From NCBI RefSeq assembly GCF_008386575.1, contig NZ_VUOA01000040.1, positions 48,024-112,023 of the forward strand: a stretch of DNA of 64,000 nucleotides, read 5' to 3'. The DNA is from Salinarimonas soli (GTDB lineage Bacteria; Pseudomonadota; Alphaproteobacteria; Rhizobiales; Beijerinckiaceae). The position numbers were made by a program, and so were the translations under genes. The notes under the pieces are model-generated. The model saw nothing but the letters and a program-made list of their open reading frames with translations, ran no database searches and was not told where the DNA came from. Shown here piece after piece: positions 50,817-59,635 of this stretch (positions are counted from its first letter, which is position 1; each line of letters begins with the position of its first letter).

Positions 50817-51296
50817 TCAGCGGTGGCCGCCACCGCCACCGCCACCGCCCCCACCGCCGTTGCCGCCGCCGTTTCCACCGCCGTTGCCGCCAGCATTGCC
50901 GCCGGCATTTCCTCCGCCGTGGCCACCGCCGTGCCCGCCCGCCGGGCCGGCTCCGTCGCCGCCCCGCCCGCTCGCCGCGCCCGAGACGGCGGCGCCGAAG
51001 CCCATCCCCGCCAGGCCCGAGCGCGCGGCCGCCGAGACGGCCTGCCCGAAGCCGGAGCCGGGCTTAGCGTCGCCGAGCGCCGCCTTCGCGGCCGCGGTGT
51101 TGGCGGCGGCGTCCTCGCGCCGGGCCGCCGTGTCGCGCCGCCCGGTGCTGGCGGGCCGGCCGATGCCCATCGCGGCGTTCATCTCGGCCCGGTCCCGCGC
51201 GCTCGTGTCCTCGGCGAGGGCCGGGGCGGCGCAGGCGAGCGCGAGGAGGCCGGCGGTGGCCAGGGTGCGGCCGGTGAACGTGAAGCGTCGTGTCAT
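50817..51296 (-). CDS. Secreted glycine-rich protein
   Basis: 159 residues. Signal peptide LATAGLLALACAAPALAEDT, cleaved after about Ala28. The middle is Ala/Arg-rich (ARREDAAANTAAAKAALGDA), followed by a Gly-rich segment; the last 45 residues are Gly/Asn/His repeats (GGGHGGGNAGGNAGGNGGGN and a poly-Gly run) ending HR. The repeats are low complexity and surely disordered. Possibly surface or matrix associated; no function assigned. A perfect CtrA-type box lies 135 bases upstream. Confidence 0.7.
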   Translation of the reverse strand: MTRRFTFTGRTLATAGLLALACAAPALAEDTSARDRAEMNAAMGIGRPASTGRRDTAARREDAAANTAAAKAALGDAKPGSGFGQAVSAAARSGLAGMGFGAAVSGAASGRGGDGAGPAGGHGGGHGGGNAGGNAGGNGGGNGGGNGGGGGGGGGGGHR

Positions 51297-51431
51297 GGGA
51301 AACCTCCGAGGCGTCGTGGCGCATCAAATTGGCGCCCGGCCTCCGATCGAACGATGAAAGCGATCCGTCGAAGTCTCGGCACCGCGCGGGCGAAGCCGCG
51401 GCGGGCCGGAGTCGACCTGACGCCAACGTGG

Positions 51432-51446
51432 TTAATGAGGGGTTAA
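51432..51446. promoter_or_regulatory. Perfect CtrA-type box TTAA-N7-TTAA
   Basis: TTAATGAGGGGTTAA matches the CtrA consensus exactly. It lies 135 bases upstream of the Gly-rich secreted protein gene and just touches the stop codon of the CDP-alcohol phosphatidyltransferase gene (stop at 51443). Its distance to the downstream gene is similar to that of the box in front of cpaB (140 bases). Confidence 0.55.
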
Positions 51447-52075
51447 CGAGCGCCCGTCGGGGGATTGCCGTCGGGGAACGTGCGCCAGGCGAGCCAGACC
51501 CGGGCGGCGGCGCTCATGAGGGTGAGGGCCGCAAACAGGTAGGCGATCGCCGCGAACCCGCCCGGCCACAGGATCATCAGGGCGAAGGCGAGGATGGTCT
51601 CCGTGCCCTCGGCGAGGCCTGCCGTGAAATAGATCGACTTCAGGCCCCGCGCCCGGCTCTCCAGGCCACGTCTCGCCGCCACCGCCGCGAAGGCGAGGAA
51701 GCTCGCGCCGTTGACGTAGAAGGCGAAGAGCAGGATCACGGCCGGCACCGCGTTCGCGGCCGGGTCGCGCAGCGCGAAGGCGGCGGGCACGGCGCCGTAG
51801 AAGACGAAGTCGAGGACGATGTCGAGGAAGCCGCCCCGGTCCGTGCGCCGGGTCGCCCGGGCGAGCGCCCCGTCGAGCCCGTCGCAGAAGCGGTTGAGGG
51901 CGAGGAGGAGCAGGGCCGCGCCGTCGAGGCCCAGCACGATCGCCCCCGCGCAGGCGAGCCCCAGGCCCAACCCCGCAACCGTGACGGCATCGGCCCGCAA
52001 CCCCAGATCCGCCGCCCGCCGCCCGAGGCGGTCGAGGGGCGGGTCGATCAGGCGGCGAACGATTCCGTCGAGCAT
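51443..52075 (-). CDS. CDP-alcohol phosphatidyltransferase family protein
   Basis: 210-residue membrane enzyme of the CDP-OH-P transferase family, which makes phospholipids by displacing CMP. The signature DGx2DGx2ARx8Gx3Dx3D-type motif is complete: NRFCDGLDGALARATRRTDR then GGFLDIVLDFVFYG. About six helices. It may make phosphatidylglycerol-, inositol- or archaetidyl-type lipids; the substrate cannot be told. Start: ATG at 52075 (MLDGIVRRLIDPPLD), rather than the longer frame to 52114. Confidence 0.9.
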   Translation of the reverse strand: MLDGIVRRLIDPPLDRLGRRAADLGLRADAVTVAGLGLGLACAGAIVLGLDGAALLLLALNRFCDGLDGALARATRRTDRGGFLDIVLDFVFYGAVPAAFALRDPAANAVPAVILLFAFYVNGASFLAFAAVAARRGLESRARGLKSIYFTAGLAEGTETILAFALMILWPGGFAAIAYLFAALTLMSAAARVWLAWRTFPDGNPPTGAR

Positions 52076-52161
52076 GGGCCGGCGTTGACGAGGGAGGGGG
52101 CCGGGGCATACCACAGGGGAAGCCCCCTGTCGCGGCGGGCCCCATCCCGACGAGCGCGCCC

Positions 52162-52554
52162 ATGTACAAGGCTCTCACTCGCGGCATCAGCGTCACCGTG
52201 ATGCCCCGCTTCATGGAAGAGGAGTCGCTGCCCGACCAGGGCCGCTACTTCTTCGCCTACACGGTGGAGATCATCAACGGCTCCATGGAGCGCGTGCAGA
52301 TCAAGACCCGCTACTGGCGCATCACGGACGGGCGCGGCCGGGTGCAGGAGGTGCGGGGCGAGGGCGTCGTGGGCAAGCAGCCCGTGCTCGGCCCCGGCGA
52401 GAGCTTCAGCTACACGAGCGGCTGCCCCCTGGAGACCCCGGACGGCACCATGGTGGGCCATTACGTGGTCGAGACCGCGGCGGGCGAGCGCTTCGAGGCG
52501 GACATCCCCGCCTTCTCCCTCGACGCTCCCGGCGGCCGGCGGGTGGTGCATTGA
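52162..52554 (+). CDS. apaG: ApaG protein (Co2+/Mg2+ efflux-associated)
   Basis: 130-residue ApaG, a single beta-sandwich (FN3-like) domain: YKALTRGISVTVMPRFMEEE, RYFFAYTVEIINGSMERVQI, KTRYWRITDGRGRVQEVRGE, GVVGKQPVLGPGESFSYTSG, CPLETPDGTMVGHYVVET. In enterics it is linked to cation resistance; here the role is unknown. The argE start overlaps its stop region, so the two are coupled. Confidence 0.96.
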   Translation: MYKALTRGISVTVMPRFMEEESLPDQGRYFFAYTVEIINGSMERVQIKTRYWRITDGRGRVQEVRGEGVVGKQPVLGPGESFSYTSGCPLETPDGTMVGHYVVETAAGERFEADIPAFSLDAPGGRRVVH

Positions 52555-53723
52555 CCGTGAGCGCGCCCCGCCTGACCCCGCTGGCGATGCTGGACCGGCT
52601 CGTCGGCTTCGACACGGAGAGCCAGCGCTCGAACCTGGCGCTCATCGATTTCGTGGCGGATTACCTCGCCGCCTGGGGCGTGCCGCACGTGCGGGTGCCG
52701 AACCCGGACGGCACCAAGGCGGCCCTGTTCGCGACGATCGGCCCCGGGGACCGGGGCGGGGTCGTGCTCTCGGGGCACACGGACGTGGTGCCCGTGGCGG
52801 GGCAGGACTGGACGAGCGACCCCTACCGGCTGCGGGTCGAGGACGGGCGCGCCTATGGGCGGGGATCCGTCGACATGAAGGGCTTCGGGGCGCTGGCGCT
52901 CGCCCTCGTGCCGGATCTCCTCGCGGCCGACCTCAAGACCCCGATCCACATCATGCTCTCCTACGACGAGGAGACCACGTGCCTTGGCGTCGTCGACACG
53001 ATCCGGCGGTTCGGCGCCGACCTGCCCTTGCCCCGTGCCGTGATCGTGGGCGAGCCCACGGGGCTCGAGGTGGCGGACGCCCACAAGAGCGTGGTGACCT
53101 TCGACACGGTGGTGCACGGCTTCGAGGCGCATTCCTCCAAGCCCGAGCTCGGCGCCAACGCGGTCTCGGCCGCCGCGGCCCTCGTGGCGGGCCTCGACGC
53201 GATCGGCGACGAGATGATGGAGCGGGGCGATCCGTCCGGGCGCTTCGATCCGCCCTACACCTCGGTTCACGTGGGCACGATCCGGGGCGGGACGGCGCGC
53301 AACATCGTCCCGAAGCTGTGCTCGTTCCACTGGGAGTTCCGCGGGCTTCCGAGCCTCGACCCCGACGAGATCCCCAGGCGCTTCGCCGCCCTGTCGGAGG
53401 AGGTGGCGCGCACCCGGCTCAACCGCTTCGGCGAGCGCGGGCGCATCGAGACGCAGCTCGAGGTGTCCGTGCCGGGGCTCGCGCCCGCGCCGGGCTCCGA
53501 CGCCGAGCGCCTCGCCCTGCGCCTCGCCGGCCGCAACCGCACCGTGACCGTGCCCTACGGCTCGGAGGCGGGGCACTTCCAGGCGGCGGGTATTCCGACG
53601 ATCCTGTGCGGCCCCGGCTCCATCGACCGGGCCCACCAGCCCGACGAGTACATCACCCTCGACGAGCTCGCCGCGGGCGAGGCCTTCCTGCGGCGGCTGA
53701 TCGAGGATTGCACCCGGGGCTGA
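52551..53723 (+). CDS. argE: Acetylornithine deacetylase
   Basis: 390-residue M20 zinc enzyme that deacetylates N-acetylornithine in arginine synthesis. Marks: TESQRSNLALIDFVADYLAA, GVVLSGHTDVVPVAGQDWT (His, Asp), RAYGRGSVDMKGFGALALAL (bridging Asp), SYDEETTCLGV (catalytic Glu pair), HGFEAHSSKPELGANAVSAA and SEAGHFQAAGIPTILCGPGS, which match ArgE closely. The TTG at 52551 overlaps the apaG stop; a GTG at 52557 is an alternative. Confidence 0.9.
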   Translation: MTVSAPRLTPLAMLDRLVGFDTESQRSNLALIDFVADYLAAWGVPHVRVPNPDGTKAALFATIGPGDRGGVVLSGHTDVVPVAGQDWTSDPYRLRVEDGRAYGRGSVDMKGFGALALALVPDLLAADLKTPIHIMLSYDEETTCLGVVDTIRRFGADLPLPRAVIVGEPTGLEVADAHKSVVTFDTVVHGFEAHSSKPELGANAVSAAAALVAGLDAIGDEMMERGDPSGRFDPPYTSVHVGTIRGGTARNIVPKLCSFHWEFRGLPSLDPDEIPRRFAALSEEVARTRLNRFGERGRIETQLEVSVPGLAPAPGSDAERLALRLAGRNRTVTVPYGSEAGHFQAAGIPTILCGPGSIDRAHQPDEYITLDELAAGEAFLRRLIEDCTRG

Positions 53724-53735
53724 GGGGCTGGCTTG

Positions 53736-53870
53736 CCCTCCCCCTTGTCCTGAGGTGCCCGCCGGAGGCGGGCCGCGAAGGGCGCTCCAGGGATGTCCCT
53801 CCGGCTCACGAACGTGCTGCGTGCTTCGAGACGGCCTGCTCGGCAGGCCTCCTCAGCATGAGGGGGGGAG
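53736..53870. repeat. Inverted pair of TGAGG-type palindromic repeats
   Basis: The gap 53724-53887 is filled by two head-to-head copies of the dispersed element: CTTGTCCTGAGG + GCCCGCCGGAGGCGGGC hairpin + CGCGAAGGGCGCTCCAG (about 53743-53790) and its mirror, CGTGCTTCGAGACG + GCCTGCTCGGCAGGC + CTCCTCAGCATGAGG (about 53818-53870). Located between the convergent argE and aminopeptidase genes. Confidence 0.75.
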
Positions 53871-53887
53871 AGAGGGCACCCGGGCTC

Positions 53888-55141
53888 TCAGACCCACTCG
53901 CCTCCGCGCATCACGGGCTCGCTCGAGCCCTCGCCGGTGATGCCGTCCACGTCCACCTGGTCCGAGCCGATCATCCAGTCGATGTGGATGAGGCTCGTGT
54001 TCGCGCCGCGGCCGGCGAGCTCGTCGGCGCTCATGTCGGTGCCGCCGCGGATGCAGCTCGCATAGGCCTGGCCCAGCGCGATGTGGCTCGCGGCGTTCTC
54101 GTCGAAGAGGGTGTTGTAGAACAGGAGCCCGCTCTTCGAGATCGGCGAGGAGAAGGGCACCAGCGCCACCTCGCCGAGCCGCGCCGCGCCCTCGTCCGTC
54201 TCCAGCACCTTGCGCAGCACCGCCTCGCCCGTGCGGGCCTGCGCCTCCACGATCCGCCCACCCTCGAAGCGCACCCGGATGTCCTGGATCAGGGTGCCCT
54301 GATAGGACAGGGGCTTGGTGCTGCTGACATGGCCGTCCACCCGGTCCTTGTGGGGGGTGGTGAAGACCTCCTCGGTGGGGATGTTGGGGTTGCACACGAG
54401 GCCGTTCTGCGCCCGCGTCGAGCCGCCGAGCCATTCGTGCCCGTCTGAGAGCCCCACGGTGAGGTCCGTGCCCGGCCCGCGAAAGCGCAGGGCGGCATAG
54501 GCCTTGGCGTTGAGGAGGCCCGCGCGGGTCTGGAGCTCGCGGTTATGCGCCTCCCAGGCCGCCACGGGATCGCTGGCGTCGACCCGGGCGGAGGCGAAGA
54601 TCGCGTCCCACAGGCGCGCCACGGCGACGCCCTCGGGCTCGTCGGGGAACATCGCCCGCGCCCAGGCGGGGCTCGCGAAGGGCACGATGGACCAGTTGAT
54701 CGTGTATTGCGTGATGAGGTCGAGGGCCGGGCGGTAGGCGCGGGCCATGGCGCGGTTGGCGCGGGCGACCTTCGCGGGATCCTGCTCGGCGAGCAGGGCC
54801 GGGTTGCTGCCGCGGATGGCAAGCCGCGCCGCGCCCGAGCGGTAGGCCGCCGCCATCCCCTCGTAGAGCCAGGCATTCACCTTGTCGAAGCTCTCGTCGG
54901 GGGCATGGCGGTAGCGCAGCAGCGTGCTCTCCTCGTCCTCGAACAGGGTGGTGACGAGGGACGCGCCGGCCCGGTAGGCGTGCTCGGTCACGAGGCGCGC
55001 CAGTCCCACGCCCTCGATCGGCGCCGTGATCACGAGCTCCTGCCCCGGCGCGAGGCCCAGGCCCACCCGCACCGCGATCTCGGCCAGCCGGTCGAGGCGC
55101 GCCTCGTGGGATCGGGCGTCGGGCAGGGATTGGACGGTCAT
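53888..55141 (-). CDS. Aminopeptidase, M29 family
   Basis: 417-residue metallo-aminopeptidase (thermophilic aminopeptidase T/AmpS family). Family marks: GQELVITAPIEGVGLARLVT, RLAIRGSNPALLAEQDPAKV, NIPTEEVFTTPHKDRVDGHV (Glu and His ligands), ALVPFSSPISKSGLLFYNTL, FDENAASHIALGQAYASCI and IHIDWMIGS, which carry metal ligands. Cytosolic. The ATG at 55141 is chosen from where the residues fit the family. No pathway link with neighbours. Confidence 0.93.
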   Translation of the reverse strand: MTVQSLPDARSHEARLDRLAEIAVRVGLGLAPGQELVITAPIEGVGLARLVTEHAYRAGASLVTTLFEDEESTLLRYRHAPDESFDKVNAWLYEGMAAAYRSGAARLAIRGSNPALLAEQDPAKVARANRAMARAYRPALDLITQYTINWSIVPFASPAWARAMFPDEPEGVAVARLWDAIFASARVDASDPVAAWEAHNRELQTRAGLLNAKAYAALRFRGPGTDLTVGLSDGHEWLGGSTRAQNGLVCNPNIPTEEVFTTPHKDRVDGHVSSTKPLSYQGTLIQDIRVRFEGGRIVEAQARTGEAVLRKVLETDEGAARLGEVALVPFSSPISKSGLLFYNTLFDENAASHIALGQAYASCIRGGTDMSADELAGRGANTSLIHIDWMIGSDQVDVDGITGEGSSEPVMRGGEWV

Positions 55142-55224
55142 GCGCGTTCCTCCGGTCTCGGGGGCAAGAGAGCTAACGCAGACCGTCCTGCGCCGGAACC
55201 CCTTTTGAGGGCGCACCCGCCGCC

Positions 55225-56181
55225 TCAAAAGCCCCCACGGTGATAGACCGGGATGGGAAAGCTCGCGGCGTAGGGTGGGTCGCGGGGGTCGGTGGCGCGC
55301 AGGTGCAAGGTCCACTCGATCCCGTCGCCGCCCGAGGGGCCCATGGTGGTGGGGGGGCGATCGGCGGGGATCGCCACCTCGACCGGGATTACGGCGCCGG
55401 AGCGGGCCGGCATGACGCAGTTCCCCGGGATCAGGGTGGCTCCGGCCCAGAGCAGCGTCGTCTCGCAGCGCGTCTCCGTTCGGATGCCGTCGTTGGACCG
55501 CATCCGCCGGGTGACCCACCGCACCGAGTGGCATTGCAGCTCGGCCTCCAGCGGGCCCTGGAGCGCCGCTGGCATGCGGGTGCGAACCCTGCCCCTGAAC
55601 GCTCCGCCGGGCCACGCCGGCAGGGTGTCGATGGCGAGGACCGAGCGTCCGAAGCGAAGCCAGAGCAGGGTGGTCCGGACCGCGAGATGGAGGGCGACGA
55701 GGCCCACCAGAGGGAAGAGGAGCCCGACGAGGGCCATCCCCGGATGAGCGCCGATCTCGGCGAGGATCTTGGCGTGGTTGACCGTGCCGATGAAGGCGAG
55801 CCCCGCCCACCAGCCGCCGCAGAAGAGCCAGAGGAACGCGGCGATCCCCGCATGGCTGTGCACCACCCGGCGGGCCGCCCAATCGGGCCGCAGCATCCAG
55901 GGCTGGCCCGGATGGCGTTCGCCCGCCTCCCGCTGCCGGCGCTCGTCCACGTCGACGACGCGCCAGCGGAACCAGAGCGGGCCGAAGCCGGCGGCGGTGA
56001 AGAGCACGCCCATGAGGAGGGCGACGCACCCGTCCTGAAGCCGCGCCGGGGTGGCGAGCAGGATCCTCACGCCCGACAGGCCCGCCATGAGGCCGAGGCC
56101 GCCGACTAGGAGAAAAAGGGCCGCCATGACGCCCGCGCCGATGCGCGCGCCGCGGGGGGTGGTCTCGGCCGATGGGGGCAT
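55225..56181 (-). CDS. Integral membrane protein of unknown function (DUF3592-like)
   Basis: About 318 residues with two N-terminal helices (VMAALFLLVGGLGLMAGLSG; VALLMGVLFTAAGFGPLWF), a polar loop with RPDWAARRVVHSHAG, two further helices (IAAFLWLFCGGWWAGLAFIG; GMALVGLLFPLVGLVALHLA) and a soluble C-terminal domain (about 200-318) with CETTLLWAG and GIEWTLHLRATDPRDPPYAA. This layout is seen in DUF3592-type proteins. I use the ATG at 56181; the frame is open to 56298. Function unknown. Confidence 0.65.
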   Translation of the reverse strand: MPPSAETTPRGARIGAGVMAALFLLVGGLGLMAGLSGVRILLATPARLQDGCVALLMGVLFTAAGFGPLWFRWRVVDVDERRQREAGERHPGQPWMLRPDWAARRVVHSHAGIAAFLWLFCGGWWAGLAFIGTVNHAKILAEIGAHPGMALVGLLFPLVGLVALHLAVRTTLLWLRFGRSVLAIDTLPAWPGGAFRGRVRTRMPAALQGPLEAELQCHSVRWVTRRMRSNDGIRTETRCETTLLWAGATLIPGNCVMPARSGAVIPVEVAIPADRPPTTMGPSGGDGIEWTLHLRATDPRDPPYAASFPIPVYHRGGF

Positions 56182-56417
56182 GGGGGAGTTCCGTCGCTGA
56201 GGGGCGACGCCGGGCTGGGCGCCGCTTGCGTACCCTGATCCCACGCCCCCGTTGCAGGCCGATGCCGCCGCGGCGGCGATTGTTGCGTCGGGCCGCACCG
56301 GAGGGCTTGGTTGACGACGCAGGCGTTTTCCCGCAGGCTCTTGAAACTATTCAGGGAACGGGCTCTCCGGGCTTTGCCGTCGCGGGGAGCCTTCGTCTTT
56401 GGGGCCCGAGGAGCGTC

Positions 56418-57680
56418 ATGACCACGCCCAACCGCACGACCCATATCCGGCTCACCTCCCACCCCGAGCCCGGCACCTCCACGCACCGTTTCCCCTTGCG
56501 GTGGGGCGCGGCGACCCCGAAGGAGCGCGGCCCCGTCATCGGGTCGGTGACCAATCCCGCCGACCGCAACGTGATCGGCGCCCATGGCGGCGCCTACTCG
56601 CTCTATCGCGCCCTCGCCATCTCGGCCCGGGCCATGAACCCCCTCGCCCGCCCCGACCTCACCAACACGCACCCGACCGCCGGCATCGGCCCGCACCCCT
56701 CCTGGTTCGACCCGGACCGGATCGTCTCTCTCGATCCCTGGGGCCACATGGCGGGCGAGGTGTTCGCCGAGGAGATCGCGAGCGGGGTCGACATCCGCCC
56801 GACCATCGCGGTCACCAAGGCGCGGCTCAACGTGCCCGAGATCCTTGCCGCCATGGGGGCCAAGCGCCTGAGCCCCGACGGCACCGTGCTGCACGCCTCC
56901 GGCGACATCTCGGTGACGAAGGTCGCGGTCGATCCCGTCTGGCACCTGCCGGGCATCGCGCAACGCTTCGGCGTGTCCGACTCGGTCCTGCGGCGCACGC
57001 TCTTCGAGCAGACGGGCGGCATGTATCCCGAGCTCGTCACCCGCCCCGACATGAACGTGTTCCTGCCCCCCATCGGCGGGGCCACGGTCTACATCATGGG
57101 CGATGTCGCGGCGCTCACCGACGACAAGCGGCGCATCGCCTGCCGGGTGCACGACGAGTGCAACGGCTCGGACGTGTTCGGCTCCGACATCTGCACCTGC
57201 CGGCCCTACCTCATGCACGGCATCGAGGAATGCGTGCGGGAGGCGCAGACGGGCGGCGCGGGCGTGATCGTCTACAACCGCAAGGAGGGCCGGGCGCTCG
57301 GCGAGGTGACGAAGTTCCTCGTCTACAACGCCCGCAAGCGCCAGGAGGGCGGCGACCAGGCCTCCACTTATTTCGAGCGCACCGAATGCGTGGCCGGCGT
57401 CCAGGACGCCCGCTTCCAGCAGCTCATGCCCGACGTGCTGCACTGGCTCGGCATCCGCCGCATCGATCGGCTGATGTCCATGTCCAACATGAAGCACGAC
57501 GCCCTGACGGAATCAGGCATCGAGATCGTCGAGCGCGTCCCGATCCCGCCGGAGCTGGTGCCCCCCGACGCCTCGGTGGAGATCGAGGCGAAGAAGGCGG
57601 CAGGATACTACACCCCCGACGGCGCGCCCGACGCCGACGGCCTCGCCGCCGTGAAGGGGCGGGACCTGGAGAAGTTCTGA
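56418..57680 (+). CDS. urc1: URC1: GTP cyclohydrolase II-like uracil catabolism protein
   Basis: 420 residues; a RibA-like domain in the second half keeps the zinc-binding Cys pattern CRVHDECNGSDVFGSDICTC and the catalytic context VIVYNRKEGRALGEVTKFLV. The first 190 residues (NPADRNVIGAHGGAYSLYRA, HPTAGIGPHPSWFDPDRIVS, LNVPEILAAMGAKRLSPDG) are the URC1-specific part, absent from riboflavin-pathway RibA. URC1 acts in the URC route, which opens the uracil ring from the ribosylated base. It is followed by urc4 and upp, the standard URC companions. GAGGAGCGTC precedes the ATG. Confidence 0.9.
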   Translation: MTTPNRTTHIRLTSHPEPGTSTHRFPLRWGAATPKERGPVIGSVTNPADRNVIGAHGGAYSLYRALAISARAMNPLARPDLTNTHPTAGIGPHPSWFDPDRIVSLDPWGHMAGEVFAEEIASGVDIRPTIAVTKARLNVPEILAAMGAKRLSPDGTVLHASGDISVTKVAVDPVWHLPGIAQRFGVSDSVLRRTLFEQTGGMYPELVTRPDMNVFLPPIGGATVYIMGDVAALTDDKRRIACRVHDECNGSDVFGSDICTCRPYLMHGIEECVREAQTGGAGVIVYNRKEGRALGEVTKFLVYNARKRQEGGDQASTYFERTECVAGVQDARFQQLMPDVLHWLGIRRIDRLMSMSNMKHDALTESGIEIVERVPIPPELVPPDASVEIEAKKAAGYYTPDGAPDADGLAAVKGRDLEKF

Positions 57681-57683
57681 CGC

Positions 57684-58000
57684 CTCCCCTCTCCCAGGAG
57701 AGAGGGGCCGGGGGCGGGGGGCTACCACCAGCAACCAGGGATCTCCCACCCCCGTTCTTCCACCCAGGCCCCTCATCCTGAGGAGCCGCCGCAGGCGGCG
57801 TCTCGAAGGACGAGGTCCAGCGGTCCACGCGGCTGATGGCGGGCGCCCTCCATCACCGCCCGTGATCCCTGGAGCGTGCTTCGAGACGCCCGCTTCGCGG
57901 GATCCTCAGCATGAGGGGGTGATTGAGATCAGCGGGGTGGGAGCGAGCCTCCCGGCGTGGTACCCCCTCACCCCCGGCCCTCTCCCCATGGGAGAGGGGA
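57684..58000. repeat. Repeat cluster between urc1 and urc4
   Basis: Four elements fill the 339-base gap 57681-58019: a CTCTCCC/GGGAGAG hairpin with GGCCGGGGGCGGGGGGCTACCA arm (57684-57728); a CCTCATCCTGAGGAG + GCCGCCGCAGGCGGCG hairpin + TCTCGAAGGACGAGG (about 57771-57813); its mirror, GCGTGCTTCGAGACGCCCGC...CCTCAGCATGAGGGGG (about 57871-57919); and an inverted copy of the first (57955-58000). They separate genes that would otherwise form one operon. Confidence 0.75.
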
Positions 58001-58019
58001 GATCGACACGGAGCGCCCT

Positions 58020-59255
58020 TTGACCGGCCCCACACCCGCCCGAGCCCTCCTCTCCGCCGCCGCCGTGCGCGAGCGGGCGCATGCCATGCTCGACCTCGGC
58101 CTCGCCGGGCGCCTCTCCCATTTCTCCGTGGATCTCGACCGGCTTTCGGCCTGCGCCGACGAGGTGATCGCCACCACCCGCGAGAGCTATCCCGACCTCG
58201 ACATCCCCTTCCATGCCCGCTGGCGGCATTTCGCGGCGGGCGGGTTCGACCGCTGGGGCACGCTGATGCAGGCCGAGCCCTTCGGCGACGACGGGCTCAA
58301 GATGGGCCGGGCGGCCTATGACCTCGCCATCGTGAGCGTGCTGCTGGATGCGGGCGCGGGCGCGGACTGGGCCTACGAGGAGGGGCGCACGGGCGAGACC
58401 TATGCCCGCTCCGAGGGGCTCGCGGTGGCGAGCTTCGACATGTTCATCGGCGGCGCGTTCTCGTCCGATCCCGCCGACCCGTTCCGGGCGGACGCGGCGG
58501 CGCTGGCCGCGCTGACGGCCGACGAGCTCGCGGCGGGCTTCCAGGTGGGGCCGGGGAACCCGCTCGTCGGCTTGGAGGGCCGCGCGGCGCTCCTCAACCG
58601 GCTGGGCCAAGCCGTGAGCAACGACCCCGACACGTTCGGGCGCGGCGACCTGCCCCGGCCCGGCGGCCTCTTCGACGTGCTGGCCGGGGAGGCGGTGGAC
58701 GGCACGGTGCCGGCGCCGCGCATCCTCGATGCGCTCCTCACCCATCTGGGCCCGATCTGGCCGGGGCGCCTCACGGTGGACGGCGTCGATCTCGGCGACA
58801 CTTGGCGCCACCCCATGGGCCCCGGCGAGGGCCAGACGGCGGGGCTCGTGCCCTTCCACAAGCTCTCGCAATGGCTCGCCTATTCACTGATCGAGCCCCT
58901 GGAATGGGTCGGCCTCACGGTCACCGACGTCGACGGGCTGACGGGGCTGCCCGAGTACCGCAACGGCGGCCTCTTCCTCGATACGGGCGTGCTGCGCCTC
59001 AAGGACGAGGCGGATGCAGGCCGCCCCCACGAGGTGGGCTCGCCGCTCGTGGTGGAATGGCGGGCGCTCACCGTGGCGCTCCTCGATCGGCTGGCGGAGG
59101 TGGTGCGCGCCCGGCTGGGCCTCGACGCCGCCGCACTGCCGCTCGCCAAGGTGCTGGAGGGCGGCACCTGGGCCACCGGCCGCCGCCTCGCCCGCGCCCG
59201 CCGTCCCGGCGGCGCGCCGCCGCTCCAGGTGATCTCGGACGGGACGGTGTTTTGA
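58020..59255 (+). CDS. urc4: URC4: DUF1688 uracil catabolism protein
   Basis: 411-residue DUF1688 protein, URC4 of the URC pathway. It begins TPARALLSAAAVRERAHAML and contains HFSVDLDRLSACADEVIATT, WRHFAAGGFDRWGTLMQAEP, YDLAIVSVLLDAGAGADW, SEGLAVASFDMFIGGAFSSD, LPYHKLS-type VPFHKLSQWLAYSLIEPLEW and LTGLPEYRNGGLFLDTGVL, all well-known DUF1688 stretches. Its biochemical step is not settled; it is thought to act on ribosylurea. Start: TTG at 58020 with GGAG 7 bases upstream. The longer ATG frame from 57957 would translate repeat DNA. Confidence 0.9.
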   Translation: MTGPTPARALLSAAAVRERAHAMLDLGLAGRLSHFSVDLDRLSACADEVIATTRESYPDLDIPFHARWRHFAAGGFDRWGTLMQAEPFGDDGLKMGRAAYDLAIVSVLLDAGAGADWAYEEGRTGETYARSEGLAVASFDMFIGGAFSSDPADPFRADAAALAALTADELAAGFQVGPGNPLVGLEGRAALLNRLGQAVSNDPDTFGRGDLPRPGGLFDVLAGEAVDGTVPAPRILDALLTHLGPIWPGRLTVDGVDLGDTWRHPMGPGEGQTAGLVPFHKLSQWLAYSLIEPLEWVGLTVTDVDGLTGLPEYRNGGLFLDTGVLRLKDEADAGRPHEVGSPLVVEWRALTVALLDRLAEVVRARLGLDAAALPLAKVLEGGTWATGRRLARARRPGGAPPLQVISDGTVF

Positions 59256-59635
59256 TCCCTCGCAGGGGAGCGGCAGACGAGTTGGCCGTTCCAGCGGGTC
59301 CGGACCGGAGCCCGGAGGAAACGTCGAGCCGCCCGCGCTGTGGCGCGGTACCCCGCTCGTCGGCTTGAAGCCGACACTCTCCCCTGAGGGGAGAGAGGGC
59401 GCGCCGCCTCGCGACTGCCTGACCTCAGGGGAGGGGCAGGGGTGGGGTAAGCCGCGCCAGCGGCTGCCTCCAGAAATTGTCACCCTTCCAGGACAGGGCG
59501 AGGCAGCGGGTCCGGAGAGAGCCCAACGCAGATTGGGCCTGCCTGCGCAAAACACTGGCCTCCCGCTTCCCGTCGGCCCGCCACCTGGTCTAGGGTCGCG
59601 CCAATCGCAGCCACAACAGGAACCGGGGCTCTCGC
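59256..59635. other. 380-base gap between urc4 and upp with repeat-like hairpins
   Basis: No gene. 59374-59400 (ACTCTCCCCTGAGGGGAGAGAGG) and 59420-59455 (ACCTCAGGGGAGGGGCAGGGGTGGGG) are palindromic and C/G-run elements of the CTCTCCC family. The remaining sequence shows nothing I can name; upp has no clear ribosome site, so a promoter in this gap is likely. Confidence 0.55.

Noticed and set aside
50817-50960. Gly/Asn/His-coding triplet repeats as a possible CRISPR or microsatellite element
   Set aside because: Repeats are in frame with a signal-peptide protein and have no spacer structure; they are low-complexity coding sequence.
51432-51446. Treating this TTAA box as a control site of the CDP-alcohol phosphatidyltransferase gene
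   Set aside because: It overlaps the end of that gene; only the Gly-rich protein gene lies downstream in the correct direction.
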